64,000 nt of DNA. Origin: UBA1847 sp942492205 (GTDB taxonomy: Bacteria > Pseudomonadota > Gammaproteobacteria > Steroidobacterales > Woeseiaceae). Shown here in pieces: positions 24,556 through 33,667 of this stretch. Within the stretch, counting starts at the first letter, position 1, and every line of letters begins with the position of its first letter. The stretch is taken from NCBI GenBank assembly GCA_942492205.1, contig CALODT010000002.1, forward strand, positions 344,602-408,601. Direction: 5' to 3'. The notes beneath the pieces are model-generated. The model was not told the origin of the DNA, did not search any database, and saw only the letters and a program-made list of their open reading frames with translations. Made by a program: the position numbers and the translations under genes.

Positions 24556-26565
24556 ATGCGTGCCCAGATGAAGACTCTCGCCACCCTAGCGCTCGGTTGC
24601 CTGCTGCTGTCTTCGGCAGTGGTCGCTGAAGGTATTACGATCACCTATAAAGAGCCCTTGCAAGGGTACCGGCTGGGTTCGACAACGTCCGACGGTAGCC
24701 AAAAGATTGCGCCAGGCACGGCGCGTTCGATGAGTTTCGATGCCTTCGGTCGACGCTTCGATATCAACCTCGTAGAGAACCGCAGCCTTTTCAGCAAGCA
24801 GCAGCGAAAGCGCCTCGACAGTGACTACGGCATCTACCGTGGCGACATCGCCGGGATTGCGGGTTCCTGGGTGCGCCTCGTTGTCGCAGACGACATGCCC
24901 CGTGGAATGCTCTGGGACGGTGTTGAGCTCTGGGCGATCAACGTTGCCAAGGACCCGGCGACGGGCGCCGACAGCCCGTTTATGTTTCGACTGAGCGATC
25001 TTGAGATTCCACCGGGCACACTGGCCTGTTCGGACGTTGGAATTACCAAGAATGCAGGTGAGTTGGCCAAGGCCGTGATGTCGGATATTTCGGCGAACGG
25101 ATCGCAGGGTCCTGGCGCAATCGAGGAGCTCGAGATCGCTGTGATCGCGGATTACGAATTCACCAGCGACAAAGGCGCCAATACGGATGCAGCGCTGATC
25201 ACTCGCATGAACAACGTCGATGGCATCTTCAGTATGCAGCTTGGCGTGCAGCTCAGTGTCGCCCGCATTGATTCATTTCCGTCGAACAACGACCCATTTA
25301 CCGATCAGCTGAACGCCAGCACGCTGCTCGACGAACTGACGGACTACCGCGATTCGACGCCAAATCAATATGCAAATGGACTGTCTCACCTGTTCACCGG
25401 GCGCAACCTCGACACGACGACGGTAGGCGTCGCCTATACCGGCGCACTATGCAGCCGCCGGTTCGGCGCAGGTCTTACGCAGGGCACACACGACGAGACA
25501 ACCGACACACTGATCGCAGCGCATGAGCTCGGCCATAATTTTGGCGCGCCTCACGACGGCACCAGCGGGTCGGCCTGTGAGTCGGAGACGGGCGACTTCC
25601 TGATGGCGCCGCGCATAAACGGGGCAGACCAGTTCTCATCGTGCAGCATCACAGAGATACAGGACGACGTTAACCGTGCCTCGTGTATTACGCCGTTACC
25701 GAGCACAGACGTTGCCATGCTGGCGGGCGGTCAAGCGGGCGCCGTGCTGCTGGGCGACGATGCGACCGTCACTTTCGATGCCAACAGTATCGGCACGGAT
25801 ACAGCGAACAACGTCAGCGTCGATGTGACCATCCCGTCTGGCGTGACCCTGCGAACGGCGTCTGTGACGACCGGCAGCTGCACTATCGGTGCCGGCACGG
25901 CCAGCTGCGCTATCGGTGCGGTCGCAGGAGGCTCAGGTGCGACGATTACGCTGACGGCAACGACATCTGCCGTGGGTAGCGCTGACTTTGTCGCAACGGT
26001 TAGCGCCGCTTCTGACGCAGACAGCGGCAATAACCAGGCAAGCGTGCGCGTTACGGTCGACCCTGCGGTCGATCTGATTGCTACGGCGGCGGCTGGACAG
26101 GTTGTGGTTAACGGCAGCACGACGCTGCGCCCGAATATCGAGAACCGATCATCCATCGCTGCGACCGGCGTCTCGGTGACGGTAACGCCGGATGCCGGCA
26201 TCTCCATCGACTCGGCAAGTTGGGGGGGCGGCGCCTGCAGCATCACCGCCAACGTTGCGACCTGCCAGGCCAGCAACCTCGCGGCGCAATCGACTAACCA
26301 GCTGCAGCTTGGCGTGACCGGCATCAGTACGGGAAATCGCTCCTACACGGTGTCTGCAAGCGCGACCGAAACCGATCGAAATGCCGCCAACAACAGCGCA
26401 AGCGGCCAGCTAACGGTCAACTCGGCAACGTCAGGTTCGCCAGGCGGCAGCGATGATAGTGGCGGCGGCGCGACGAGCTGGCTGTCGCTGCTGGCGCTCT
26501 TGCTGTTTGCACTGAGCGTCGCCGATCGACGCTGCGTCGGTCTCGCCCGGCGATCGCGACTGTAG
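24556..26565 (+). CDS. secreted reprolysin-like metallopeptidase with GlyGly-CTERM tail
   Basis: A 669-aa protein from ATG 24556 (signal MKTLATLALGCLLLSSAVVA). A propeptide-like region is followed by an M12/reprolysin-type catalytic domain with the zinc motif HELGHNFGAPHD near residue 325, complete with the third His and the Asp. After it come two DUF11-like beta-sandwiches (about 380-610). The tail is Gly/Ser-rich, then WLSLLALLLFAL and a basic RRSRL end. This is the GlyGly-CTERM pattern, read by rhombosortase for type II-secreted surface proteins. No rhombosortase gene is in the window. The leader holds small hairpins (CCCTG-N6-CAGGG near 24490). Confidence 0.88.
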   Translation: MRAQMKTLATLALGCLLLSSAVVAEGITITYKEPLQGYRLGSTTSDGSQKIAPGTARSMSFDAFGRRFDINLVENRSLFSKQQRKRLDSDYGIYRGDIAGIAGSWVRLVVADDMPRGMLWDGVELWAINVAKDPATGADSPFMFRLSDLEIPPGTLACSDVGITKNAGELAKAVMSDISANGSQGPGAIEELEIAVIADYEFTSDKGANTDAALITRMNNVDGIFSMQLGVQLSVARIDSFPSNNDPFTDQLNASTLLDELTDYRDSTPNQYANGLSHLFTGRNLDTTTVGVAYTGALCSRRFGAGLTQGTHDETTDTLIAAHELGHNFGAPHDGTSGSACESETGDFLMAPRINGADQFSSCSITEIQDDVNRASCITPLPSTDVAMLAGGQAGAVLLGDDATVTFDANSIGTDTANNVSVDVTIPSGVTLRTASVTTGSCTIGAGTASCAIGAVAGGSGATITLTATTSAVGSADFVATVSAASDADSGNNQASVRVTVDPAVDLIATAAAGQVVVNGSTTLRPNIENRSSIAATGVSVTVTPDAGISIDSASWGGGACSITANVATCQASNLAAQSTNQLQLGVTGISTGNRSYTVSASATETDRNAANNSASGQLTVNSATSGSPGGSDDSGGGATSWLSLLALLLFALSVADRRCVGLARRSRL

Positions 26566-26651
26566 ACCTTCGCCAGGCTGGCCATTAAGCACGGGTTGGC
26601 CTGTTCAAGTGATGGAACGCGGTATCGACACCGCAAATTCCGCGCATCCCG

Positions 26652-27836
26652 TCAGGATTGCCTTGGCCGGTCTGGTTTGCCCTCCGGGTGTTTCAGCAGC
26701 GCCTTACACAAACCAATCCACGCCGGACTCAGCATCAGGCTGATCGCAATCACGGCAACGATCAGTCGGTAGTCGTCATCCGGCACTATCTGTCCTGAGT
26801 GCGCCAGAGCCGCAAGGATGAAGCTGAACTCACCTATTTGTGACAGCAGCGCGCCCGCGTAACTGGCTCGCCGCCAGGATGAGCCCAGCAGTCTCAGTAT
26901 TGCTGCATTCAGGATGGTGTTGACCAGCACGATCAGTACCACCAGCAAACTGATGACTGCAACGTTGTTGCGAACGTATTCAACGTCGATCAGCATGCCG
27001 ACCGAAACGAAGAACGCGGCAACGAAAACGACGCGAAACGGCTCCAGATTGGTGTGGACCCAGTCCGTTTCCCGGGCGGAGCTGACGACCAGGCCCGCGA
27101 CGAACGCACCGAGCGCGGTCGACAGGCCCAGTTCCCCGGAGATCAGGGCAAGGCTCAGGCACAGCAGCAACGCCGAGAAAACCTGCAGCTCGTGATCAGA
27201 ACGCAGTTTGCTGGCGAACGGCAGCCTGATCTGATCTCGCGTAAATACCCAGGCCGCAATGCCGATCAGCAAAATGGCGCCCACCAGCTGAGCAAGCAGC
27301 TCCGCGGTGCCTACCTGTTCCCCACCGAGTACGTTGATGGCAATAATCATCGGTACCAGGGCCATATCCTGTGCCAGCAATACAACCAGCACGTTCTGTC
27401 CGGTTTGCGTCTCGAGCTCGTTCCAGTCTTTCAGGAGTTTCAGAACGACCGCGGTACTGCTGAGGCTGACAACGAAACCGAGCACCAGCACTTTTGGCCA
27501 TGACCAGCCGACAAAAAAAGCGATGATCCAGATGACTGCGACGGTTATGGCTATCTGCAGCACGACGCCAAAAATGGCCAGTCGCCAGCGACTGAGCAGG
27601 CTGTGCGGCGACGCTTCCATGCCTACGAAGAACAGCAGAACAATCAGGCCAATGCCGCCTATGCGACCAATGAGGTCCGGATCCTGCAAAAGACCGAGCC
27701 CTGCGGGACCAATTAGCAGTCCGGCAATCAGGTAGCCGACAATTTGCGGCTGTCGCAGCGCCCGCATCGCAAAGCCTATAATGAGTATCGCGAGTATGAC
27801 GGCTACAATGACGGGCAGGGCGGGATCGATATGCAT
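26652..27836 (-). CDS. CPA2-family cation:proton antiporter (Kef-like membrane domain)
   Basis: A 394-aa polytopic protein with about 12-13 segments. The start is ATG 27836; an upstream extension would run through the palindromic repeat. Family marks are PQIVGYLIAGLLIGPAGLGLL near the N-terminus, VVSLSSTAVVLKLLKDWNE and LLAQDMALVPMIIAINV (ion-site region), and ELGLSTALGAFVAGLVVSS. It has no RCK/TrkA-N regulatory domain after the membrane part, unlike KefB and KefC. It probably exchanges K+ or Na+ for H+. It is convergent with the metallopeptidase gene. Confidence 0.9.
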   Translation of the reverse strand: MHIDPALPVIVAVILAILIIGFAMRALRQPQIVGYLIAGLLIGPAGLGLLQDPDLIGRIGGIGLIVLLFFVGMEASPHSLLSRWRLAIFGVVLQIAITVAVIWIIAFFVGWSWPKVLVLGFVVSLSSTAVVLKLLKDWNELETQTGQNVLVVLLAQDMALVPMIIAINVLGGEQVGTAELLAQLVGAILLIGIAAWVFTRDQIRLPFASKLRSDHELQVFSALLLCLSLALISGELGLSTALGAFVAGLVVSSARETDWVHTNLEPFRVVFVAAFFVSVGMLIDVEYVRNNVAVISLLVVLIVLVNTILNAAILRLLGSSWRRASYAGALLSQIGEFSFILAALAHSGQIVPDDDYRLIVAVIAISLMLSPAWIGLCKALLKHPEGKPDRPRQS

Positions 27837-27888
27837 GCGCCGCAGTATATAGCCATGCAGACCGCTGCGGTGTCCTGTCAGCGGGAAT

Positions 27889-27938
27889 GGGGACATTCTA
27901 CTTTTCAGTGGAATAGCACTGAAAAGTAGAATGTCCCC
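27889..27938. repeat. long palindromic repeat, copy 2 (REP-like)
   Basis: Perfect 22-bp arms beginning GGGGACATTCTACTTTTC with a 6-nt loop (GAATAG). The outer 17 bases match copy 1 except one (A for G). It lies in the divergent gap between the CPA2 and DUF885 genes, so it is not a terminator for either. Confidence 0.85.
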
Positions 27939-28025
27939 TTCACCCCGCTTAGACTTGCCGCTGTCGGGCCGTAATCGGCGACCCCCATCTGATTCGCCGA
28001 TGCTCATCATCGATGATGGAATCCA

Positions 28026-29669
28026 ATGGTATCTAGAAAATCCCTGACGGTATTATGTGCGGTATCTTTCGCGCTTACTCTCCTGCTGGCTATGGCTGAC
28101 GCAGAATCCAAAGAGCAACCAGGCTACGATGCGCTGCTCGAACTGTTCGCCGATTGGCGCGAGTTCGAATCGCCGCCCCTGCTGAACGGTGCGCCCGACT
28201 ATACGCCGGCCGGTTTCGCCGCACGCCGCGACAACTTTGCGGCGCTCCGCGAACGGCTGCTGTCGTTCGACATAGCGGACTGGCCCATACCGCAACAGGT
28301 CGATTGGCACCTCGTTCGAGCCGAAATGAACGGCTACGATTTCAACGAGCGCGTTCTCATGCCGTGGGCGCGCGACCCGGCGTTCTACAACTCTGTCTGG
28401 CTGTATCGAAGCGACGTACCGGCCCACGAAGGGCCAACGCACCACGCGCTGATCGAGGTCTGGCAATACGACTTCCCGTTGAATCCGGCGGGCGCGGAGC
28501 GTCTCACCAGGGAGCTGTCCGTTATCCCGCCGCTAATGAAGCAGGCCAGGAGCAACCTGACCGGCAATGCCAGGGATTTGTGGATCACTGGCATACGCGA
28601 CATACGTCAGCAGCGTGCTGGGCTCGATGAGATCGAGGCCCTTGTGGGCGATGCGCCCGGTGCCGAGCTGAGCGATGCCCTGCAGGCCGCAAAACTGGCG
28701 ACCGATGAGCTCATTGACTGGCTCGAGCGTGAAGCGGACTCGAAAACCGGTCCATCCGGCATCGGCAAGGACAACTACAGCTGGTACCAACAGAATGTGC
28801 ACCTGGTTCCCATGAGCTGGGAGGATGAGGTGCGTTTGCTGGAGCGTGAACTGGCGCGCGCCTGGTCATCACTGAAGCTCGAAGAGCAACGCAATCGAGA
28901 CCTGCCGGCGATGGTGGCGGCACAAACGCCGGCAGAGTACGACGCCAAAGCGGACGCTGCGGTCGATCGCATCATGAAGTTCCTCGAGGACAAGCAGGTT
29001 GTTACCGTCGCGGATTACATGGAGCCTGCGATACGAGCACGGCTGGGTTCATTCGTGCCCGAGGAGAAACGAAACTTCTTCTGGATTACCGCGCACTACG
29101 ACCCGGCACCGCTGTACACACACTTCTGGCACTGGTTTGAACTGGCGCGCATGGACCTCGAGCCGCATCCGAGTCCGATTCGCCAGGGCGCGCTGCTCTA
29201 CAACATCTTCGACAGTCGCAATGAGGGCACGGCAACCGGTGTCGAAGAGATGTTAATGCACGCCGGCCTTTACGACGACAGCCCGCGTTCGCGCGAGCTC
29301 GTCTGGATACTGCTTGCGCAGCGTGCCGCTCGTGGCCTCGGCTCTCTCTACGCGCACGCCAACGAGATGACGATGGAAGAGGCCGGTTCGGTCCACATGG
29401 ACTGGACACCGCGAGGCTGGATGAAGACCGAGAAAGAGCTGCTCATCTTCGAACAGCATCTCTACCTGCGCCAGCCCGGCTACGGCACCAGCTATGTGAC
29501 GGGTAAGTACCTGCTGGAACAGACGCTGTCCGATTATGCGAAACAACTTGAGCTGCGCGGCGAGACATTCGAACTCAAGAATTTCTTCGACCGGCTCAAC
29601 GTCATCGACAGTATCCCGATTTCACTGGCTCGCTGGGAATTGACGGGCCTCGACGACATGCTGAAGTAA
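28026..29669 (+). CDS. DUF885-family secreted protein
   Basis: A 547-aa protein with an N-terminal signal or anchor (LLLAMADAES). It is mostly helical. DUF885-like features are the N-terminal DYTPAGFAARRDNFAALRE region and, in the C-terminal half, RNEGTATGVEEMLMHAGLYD where the family usually has HEGxPGH...Q. If that alignment is right the first zinc His is missing (N-E-G), so peptidase activity is uncertain. Its own promoter region holds the palindromic repeat. Function unknown. Confidence 0.8.
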   Translation: MVSRKSLTVLCAVSFALTLLLAMADAESKEQPGYDALLELFADWREFESPPLLNGAPDYTPAGFAARRDNFAALRERLLSFDIADWPIPQQVDWHLVRAEMNGYDFNERVLMPWARDPAFYNSVWLYRSDVPAHEGPTHHALIEVWQYDFPLNPAGAERLTRELSVIPPLMKQARSNLTGNARDLWITGIRDIRQQRAGLDEIEALVGDAPGAELSDALQAAKLATDELIDWLEREADSKTGPSGIGKDNYSWYQQNVHLVPMSWEDEVRLLERELARAWSSLKLEEQRNRDLPAMVAAQTPAEYDAKADAAVDRIMKFLEDKQVVTVADYMEPAIRARLGSFVPEEKRNFFWITAHYDPAPLYTHFWHWFELARMDLEPHPSPIRQGALLYNIFDSRNEGTATGVEEMLMHAGLYDDSPRSRELVWILLAQRAARGLGSLYAHANEMTMEEAGSVHMDWTPRGWMKTEKELLIFEQHLYLRQPGYGTSYVTGKYLLEQTLSDYAKQLELRGETFELKNFFDRLNVIDSIPISLARWELTGLDDMLK

Positions 29670-29674
29670 CCCGC

Positions 29675-30142
29675 TTAGCGCCCCGCGTTCTCCGCGTCAT
29701 GCTTGAGTCGCATTACACGCCCGCGACTGACGTGCAGCAGGTCGCTGATCTTCAGGACGAATGAGTCTTCGTACTTGTCGAGCCGACCATCCGCGTAGGC
29801 GATCTCCCATAGCAGAGCGACGATACGCGCCTTCTCATTCTCATCAAGCTGATCGTGCAATACCTTGGTGAACTCGTAGGCGGATACTGAATCGTCGGCT
29901 TTGTCGTGCGCGGCGTTGAGCAGCTCTGCCGCGTCTTCGGCGGGCAGCCGGAAGTGCGTTTGCAGGAGATCGAGTACGCGATCGAACTCGCTTTCGTCAA
30001 ATACGCTATCCGCCCGCGCGACATCCAGCATCAACACGGCCGTTGCCATGCGCAGCGCCGGCTCTCGATCCTGAACGCCTGCCCCCTCGCCGGGCGGTGC
30101 CGACAGGGAATCGACCACCTGCTCTATAAATCGTTTGATCAT
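29675..30142 (-). CDS. TerB-like (tellurite-resistance/DjlA-N-type) protein
   Basis: A 155-aa cytosolic all-helical protein. TerB marks are ATAVLMLDVARADSVFDESE in the first half and LLWEIAYADGRLDKYEDSF in the second, a duplicated acidic helix-loop-helix that can bind divalent metal. TerB domains occur in metal-stress and membrane-stress systems and in DjlA co-chaperones. Here it stands alone, divergent from the reductase gene and convergent with DUF885 with a 5-base gap. Role unknown. Confidence 0.86.
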   Translation of the reverse strand: MIKRFIEQVVDSLSAPPGEGAGVQDREPALRMATAVLMLDVARADSVFDESEFDRVLDLLQTHFRLPAEDAAELLNAAHDKADDSVSAYEFTKVLHDQLDENEKARIVALLWEIAYADGRLDKYEDSFVLKISDLLHVSRGRVMRLKHDAENAGR

Positions 30143-30285
30143 CGTCTGTTCTCAATTCTATCGTCTGCAACCTATGATCGAAGTAAGGTGCTGAAGTTTC
30201 AATCGTGGAAACCCTGTACCATCTTCCAACAGCCAGGCTCCACAAGCCAATTGCAACCGCCAGTCCACCCGGAAGAAGTCAAACT

Positions 30286-31278
30286 ATGCAATACACCGCC
30301 ATAAAGCTCGTCAAACGACCCACCCTTAGCATTACCCCTGATCTGTTCGAGGTAGCCACACTGGAAACGCCCGAGCTCGAGGACGGCCAGTTCCTGATAA
30401 AGCAAACACACATGTCGCTCGACCCGGCCATGAAGGGATGGATGATGGAGGACAGGAGCAGCTACATCCCGCCCGTTGAACTGGGCGAAGTCATGCGTTC
30501 GAGTGGCGTCGGCGAAGTTGCGGAGTCGAAGAACCCGGATTATTCGGTTGGCGACAGGGTGGTTGGCATGATGGGCTGGACCGAGTACGCGGTAAGTGCC
30601 GGTGCCGGCCTGCAGAAATTGCCGGAAGGCATTCCCGCAGAAGCGGTGCTCTGCGTGCTGTCATTACCGGGCCTCACGGCTTACCAGGGCCTGATGAATA
30701 TCGGCAAGCCGAAGGCGGGCGAGACGCTGGTCGTGTCCGGTGCGGCCGGCTCGGTTGGCTCAATGGTCGGGCAGATCGCGAAAGCGGAGGGCCTGCGTGT
30801 TGTCGGCACCGCCGGCACGGACGAGAAATGTCGCTGGCTGGAAGACGAACTCGGCTTCGACAAGGCAATCAACTACAAGTCGGATGATCTTGCCCGGCAA
30901 TTGACAGCCGCGACGCCGGACGGGGTCGATCTCTATTTCGAGAATACCGGCGGGCCGGTGCAACACGTCACCTTCGGGCGCATGAATGCACACGGCCGCA
31001 TTATCGTCTGCGGCATGATTGCCGACTACAACACGGACAAGCCGTCACCCGGACCGAACTGGATCAACATGATCCGCAAGCGCCTGACGCTTACGGGCTT
31101 TGCCATGCCCGATCACTGGGATGAGGTACCTGCCATGACCGAGAAGCTGCTGGCGTACTTTACGGCAGGAAAACTGAAGTACCGGGCGCACAAGCTTAAG
31201 GGCCTCGAAAGCGCTATCGAAGGGATAAATCTGCTGTTTACCGGCGGCAATACCGGCAAGCTGATGGTTGAGCTTTAA
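30286..31278 (+). CDS. zinc-independent NADP-dependent reductase (CurA / leukotriene B4 dehydrogenase type)
   Basis: A medium-chain reductase of 330 aa from ATG 30286; the frame upstream has no good start. N-terminal GroES-like domain (FLIKQTHMSLDPAMKGWM), then the Rossmann domain with VSGAAGSVGSMVGQIAK (about residues 148-164). FENTGGPVQHVTFGRMNAHGR is typical of the CurA/PTGR family, which reduces enones, quinones or curcumin. No zinc ligands are visible. It is probably a general aldehyde or enone detoxifier. It is convergent with the TPR gene (14-base gap). Confidence 0.92.
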   Translation: MQYTAIKLVKRPTLSITPDLFEVATLETPELEDGQFLIKQTHMSLDPAMKGWMMEDRSSYIPPVELGEVMRSSGVGEVAESKNPDYSVGDRVVGMMGWTEYAVSAGAGLQKLPEGIPAEAVLCVLSLPGLTAYQGLMNIGKPKAGETLVVSGAAGSVGSMVGQIAKAEGLRVVGTAGTDEKCRWLEDELGFDKAINYKSDDLARQLTAATPDGVDLYFENTGGPVQHVTFGRMNAHGRIIVCGMIADYNTDKPSPGPNWINMIRKRLTLTGFAMPDHWDEVPAMTEKLLAYFTAGKLKYRAHKLKGLESAIEGINLLFTGGNTGKLMVEL

Positions 31279-31292
31279 CGCGCAGCACCCGT

Positions 31293-33371
31293 TCAGTTCG
31301 AGGCGGCACCGGTGGCAACGGTCTGCCTGACAGCGTCCAGTTCGCGAATCCGGCGCAATGAAGGGCGGTCGTTTAAAAACACCGCGATGCCTTCTCCGAT
31401 GCGCCGCTGGCACTCGTCGAGATCGGCTATAGCGTCGGCAGACCGATCGGCGCTGATCAAGAGCTTCGCGCGCAGGTAGCGCAGCAGCCACAGGTCCACG
31501 GTTTCGAGCGCTGTATTCGAGAGCTCGATGGCTTGCTCCATATTGCCTGTAGCCGCGGCGATTTCCGCACGAATGGCGTATGCATAAGCGCGTCGAGGTT
31601 TGGAAAGGCCTTTCAACATGTCAGCTGCTATGGCCTCGGCACGCTCAATGTTGCCCGTGCCGATCAATACTAGCGCAGCAGGCACCAGTATGGCCGGATC
31701 GCCTTGCGGCGACGCCAGCAGATCCAGAATTGCAGTCTCCGCAGATTCTTCCTGGCCCATTTGCAAAAGCACTTCCGCTTTCATGGCCTGTTTGATGGCG
31801 GCCGGGTGTTTCGCATTCAGCGCGAGTTCGTCAGTGATTGCGTCATCGAGTATCTGTACGGCGGCCGCCAGGTCACCACGATAGACGGCGAGGTCCGCCA
31901 GTCCTTCCGTGCCCGTCGTCTTGGCAAAAAGATCGAACCCGGTCATGCGACCGTAGGTCTCTTCGGCTGCATCGAGATCACCGGCAATGGCAGAGGACAG
32001 TGCCAGCACCAGCGAGGCATAGGCGTTGACGGAATCAATCTTCAGCACCGACTCCGCCACATCCGAGGCTTCCTCGAAGCGGCCGGCATACATTGCGTAC
32101 AACGCAAGATTGGCCGCGTAGGCACTCTGTCCGGCGTACTTCTCGGCGACCTCCCGACCTACTTCGAGTGCGCGATCAAAGTCCATTACATAAAACGCGG
32201 TCACCGCCAGGTTGTTCTTCGCAACATTGTCGGCCGGGTATTTCTCGACCAGCGTTTCATAAGTATCCAGCGCCTTCTCGTAATTGCCCTGGTTGATCAT
32301 GAAGTAGTTGCCGAGCGTTCGAAGCCGCCCGCGTTCCGTGAGGCGATCGACGCGCGCCAGCGTTTCTTCCCAGTTCCTCGTCGCAGCGTCGGAGTTGCCA
32401 AGGTAAGTCTGTGTCAACGCGAGACCGGCATAAGCGCGCGCGAAGTCGGGATCGAACCGCAGTGCCTGTTCATAGTGCACAACGGCTTCTTCGAGCTTGC
32501 GGTCCAGCTGCAGATTTTGCGCTTTCAGGTATTCGGCCGCTGCCTCCAGGTTCGTCACCGCGAATGACTCGCTGTCACCGGCACCGCCGAGCGTCCGGTT
32601 GCTGCCCAGTTTCTTTCGTACGCCCTTCGAAATATCGACGATGGCGGTGAGTACGTCGGCATCCGTATCGACCGTCTCGCTGACTGAAAAGACTTCCTGC
32701 TGGTCGCCTGTCGAGATGGAGCTGACCGTTACCGTGATGCCATCGCTGCCACGACTTACGGTACCGCCAATAACAACGTCGACGCCCTCTCTCAATGCAA
32801 CCAGCGAAGCCGCCTTCGGATCGAGCGAGTCGGCACCGGACACTGCCCCCGCAAGCGTTTGGGCCACCGTGATCGCATCCTTGCGGGGGTAAGCGCTGAC
32901 GAACGGGGCCACTTCGAGACCCACGAGCAGGAAGTCCTCGAGTACCCCGGTAAACAACGCGTTGCCGCTCTGGTTATCGAAGTCCGCGACGAGAATCGAC
33001 ACCACCTCGATCGGCGCTTCCGGCTTACGCAAGTTGCCGTACAGCGAAAGCAGCAGCCCGGCGGCGAGAAAAGTGATGACGATGACGCTCGATCTTCGAT
33101 CGAAGACCTGCACCGGTGCATCGTCGACGGGCTCGGCCTCTGTCCGCTTGATGCCATCGGCCGAGATATCGAAGAACCACGAAAATACCAGTGCGACCGG
33201 CAGACCCACCGCGGCAATCGCGATGAGTGTCTGCAATACTGCCGCGGGCAGGTCAAACGCGTCGAGCACAACATCGGCGACCTGGACGATTAGCCACGCA
33301 GCAACGACGTAGGTGATGGCCGCCCGGATGACTTTGCGTCGCCGCATTTCCCTAAACAGTCTTGTAATCAT
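31293..33371 (-). CDS. membrane TPR protein with TolB/FlgO-like middle domain (paralog 1)
   Basis: A 692-aa protein. The N-terminus is RLFREMRRRKVIRAAITYVV, two membrane segments, the cytosolic piece WFFDISADGIKRTE, and a third membrane segment near residue 95. A FlgO/TolB-like domain spans about 120-260 (VSILVADFDNQSGNALFTGV, then GVDVVIGGTVSRG). A long TPR superhelix runs from about 275 to 680. The same N-terminal module recurs in the gene at 41685-43513. Such proteins often replace the cyclase part of adenylate-cyclase-like regulators with TPRs. The partner is unknown. It sits between the CurA-like gene and pap. Confidence 0.82.
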   Translation of the reverse strand: MITRLFREMRRRKVIRAAITYVVAAWLIVQVADVVLDAFDLPAAVLQTLIAIAAVGLPVALVFSWFFDISADGIKRTEAEPVDDAPVQVFDRRSSVIVITFLAAGLLLSLYGNLRKPEAPIEVVSILVADFDNQSGNALFTGVLEDFLLVGLEVAPFVSAYPRKDAITVAQTLAGAVSGADSLDPKAASLVALREGVDVVIGGTVSRGSDGITVTVSSISTGDQQEVFSVSETVDTDADVLTAIVDISKGVRKKLGSNRTLGGAGDSESFAVTNLEAAAEYLKAQNLQLDRKLEEAVVHYEQALRFDPDFARAYAGLALTQTYLGNSDAATRNWEETLARVDRLTERGRLRTLGNYFMINQGNYEKALDTYETLVEKYPADNVAKNNLAVTAFYVMDFDRALEVGREVAEKYAGQSAYAANLALYAMYAGRFEEASDVAESVLKIDSVNAYASLVLALSSAIAGDLDAAEETYGRMTGFDLFAKTTGTEGLADLAVYRGDLAAAVQILDDAITDELALNAKHPAAIKQAMKAEVLLQMGQEESAETAILDLLASPQGDPAILVPAALVLIGTGNIERAEAIAADMLKGLSKPRRAYAYAIRAEIAAATGNMEQAIELSNTALETVDLWLLRYLRAKLLISADRSADAIADLDECQRRIGEGIAVFLNDRPSLRRIRELDAVRQTVATGAASN

Positions 33372-33667
33372 TCTTCTTCATGCTCGGCAGTGAAGTTCCA
33401 GTCTAGTCGTTGCTGCGAACTTGACAATAATCCATCTATCGCCGGTCCCCGGCGCGGTTGATAGATTTGCTGCCGACAAAGTTCCAGCCGTACCGAAGGT
33501 CGTTCGATACCTGCACGTTCTTATACAGGAAAAATACACATGGCGCCGATGCGCCGGAACAGGCATAAAACAGCCGGTTCAATTGTGAAGTTACTGCAAG
33601 CGCGTCGGCCAGTCTTTCAGAGCTTCCTCCGGCAAGCCACTCGATCCAGCCAGATGAAGAGGAAGGC
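33372..33667. other. gene-free gap with an inverted repeat
   Basis: No credible gene is seen. ATCTATC at 33434-33440 pairs with GATAGAT at 33460-33466, with an inner GCCGG/CCGGC pair, giving an interrupted hairpin about 63 bases before the TPR gene. It could be an operator or the end of pap-unit transcription. Nothing else stands out. Confidence 0.35.

Noticed and set aside
27837..28010. 58-residue extension of the CPA2 antiporter
   Set aside because: It would translate through the palindromic repeat; ATG 27836 matches the family start.
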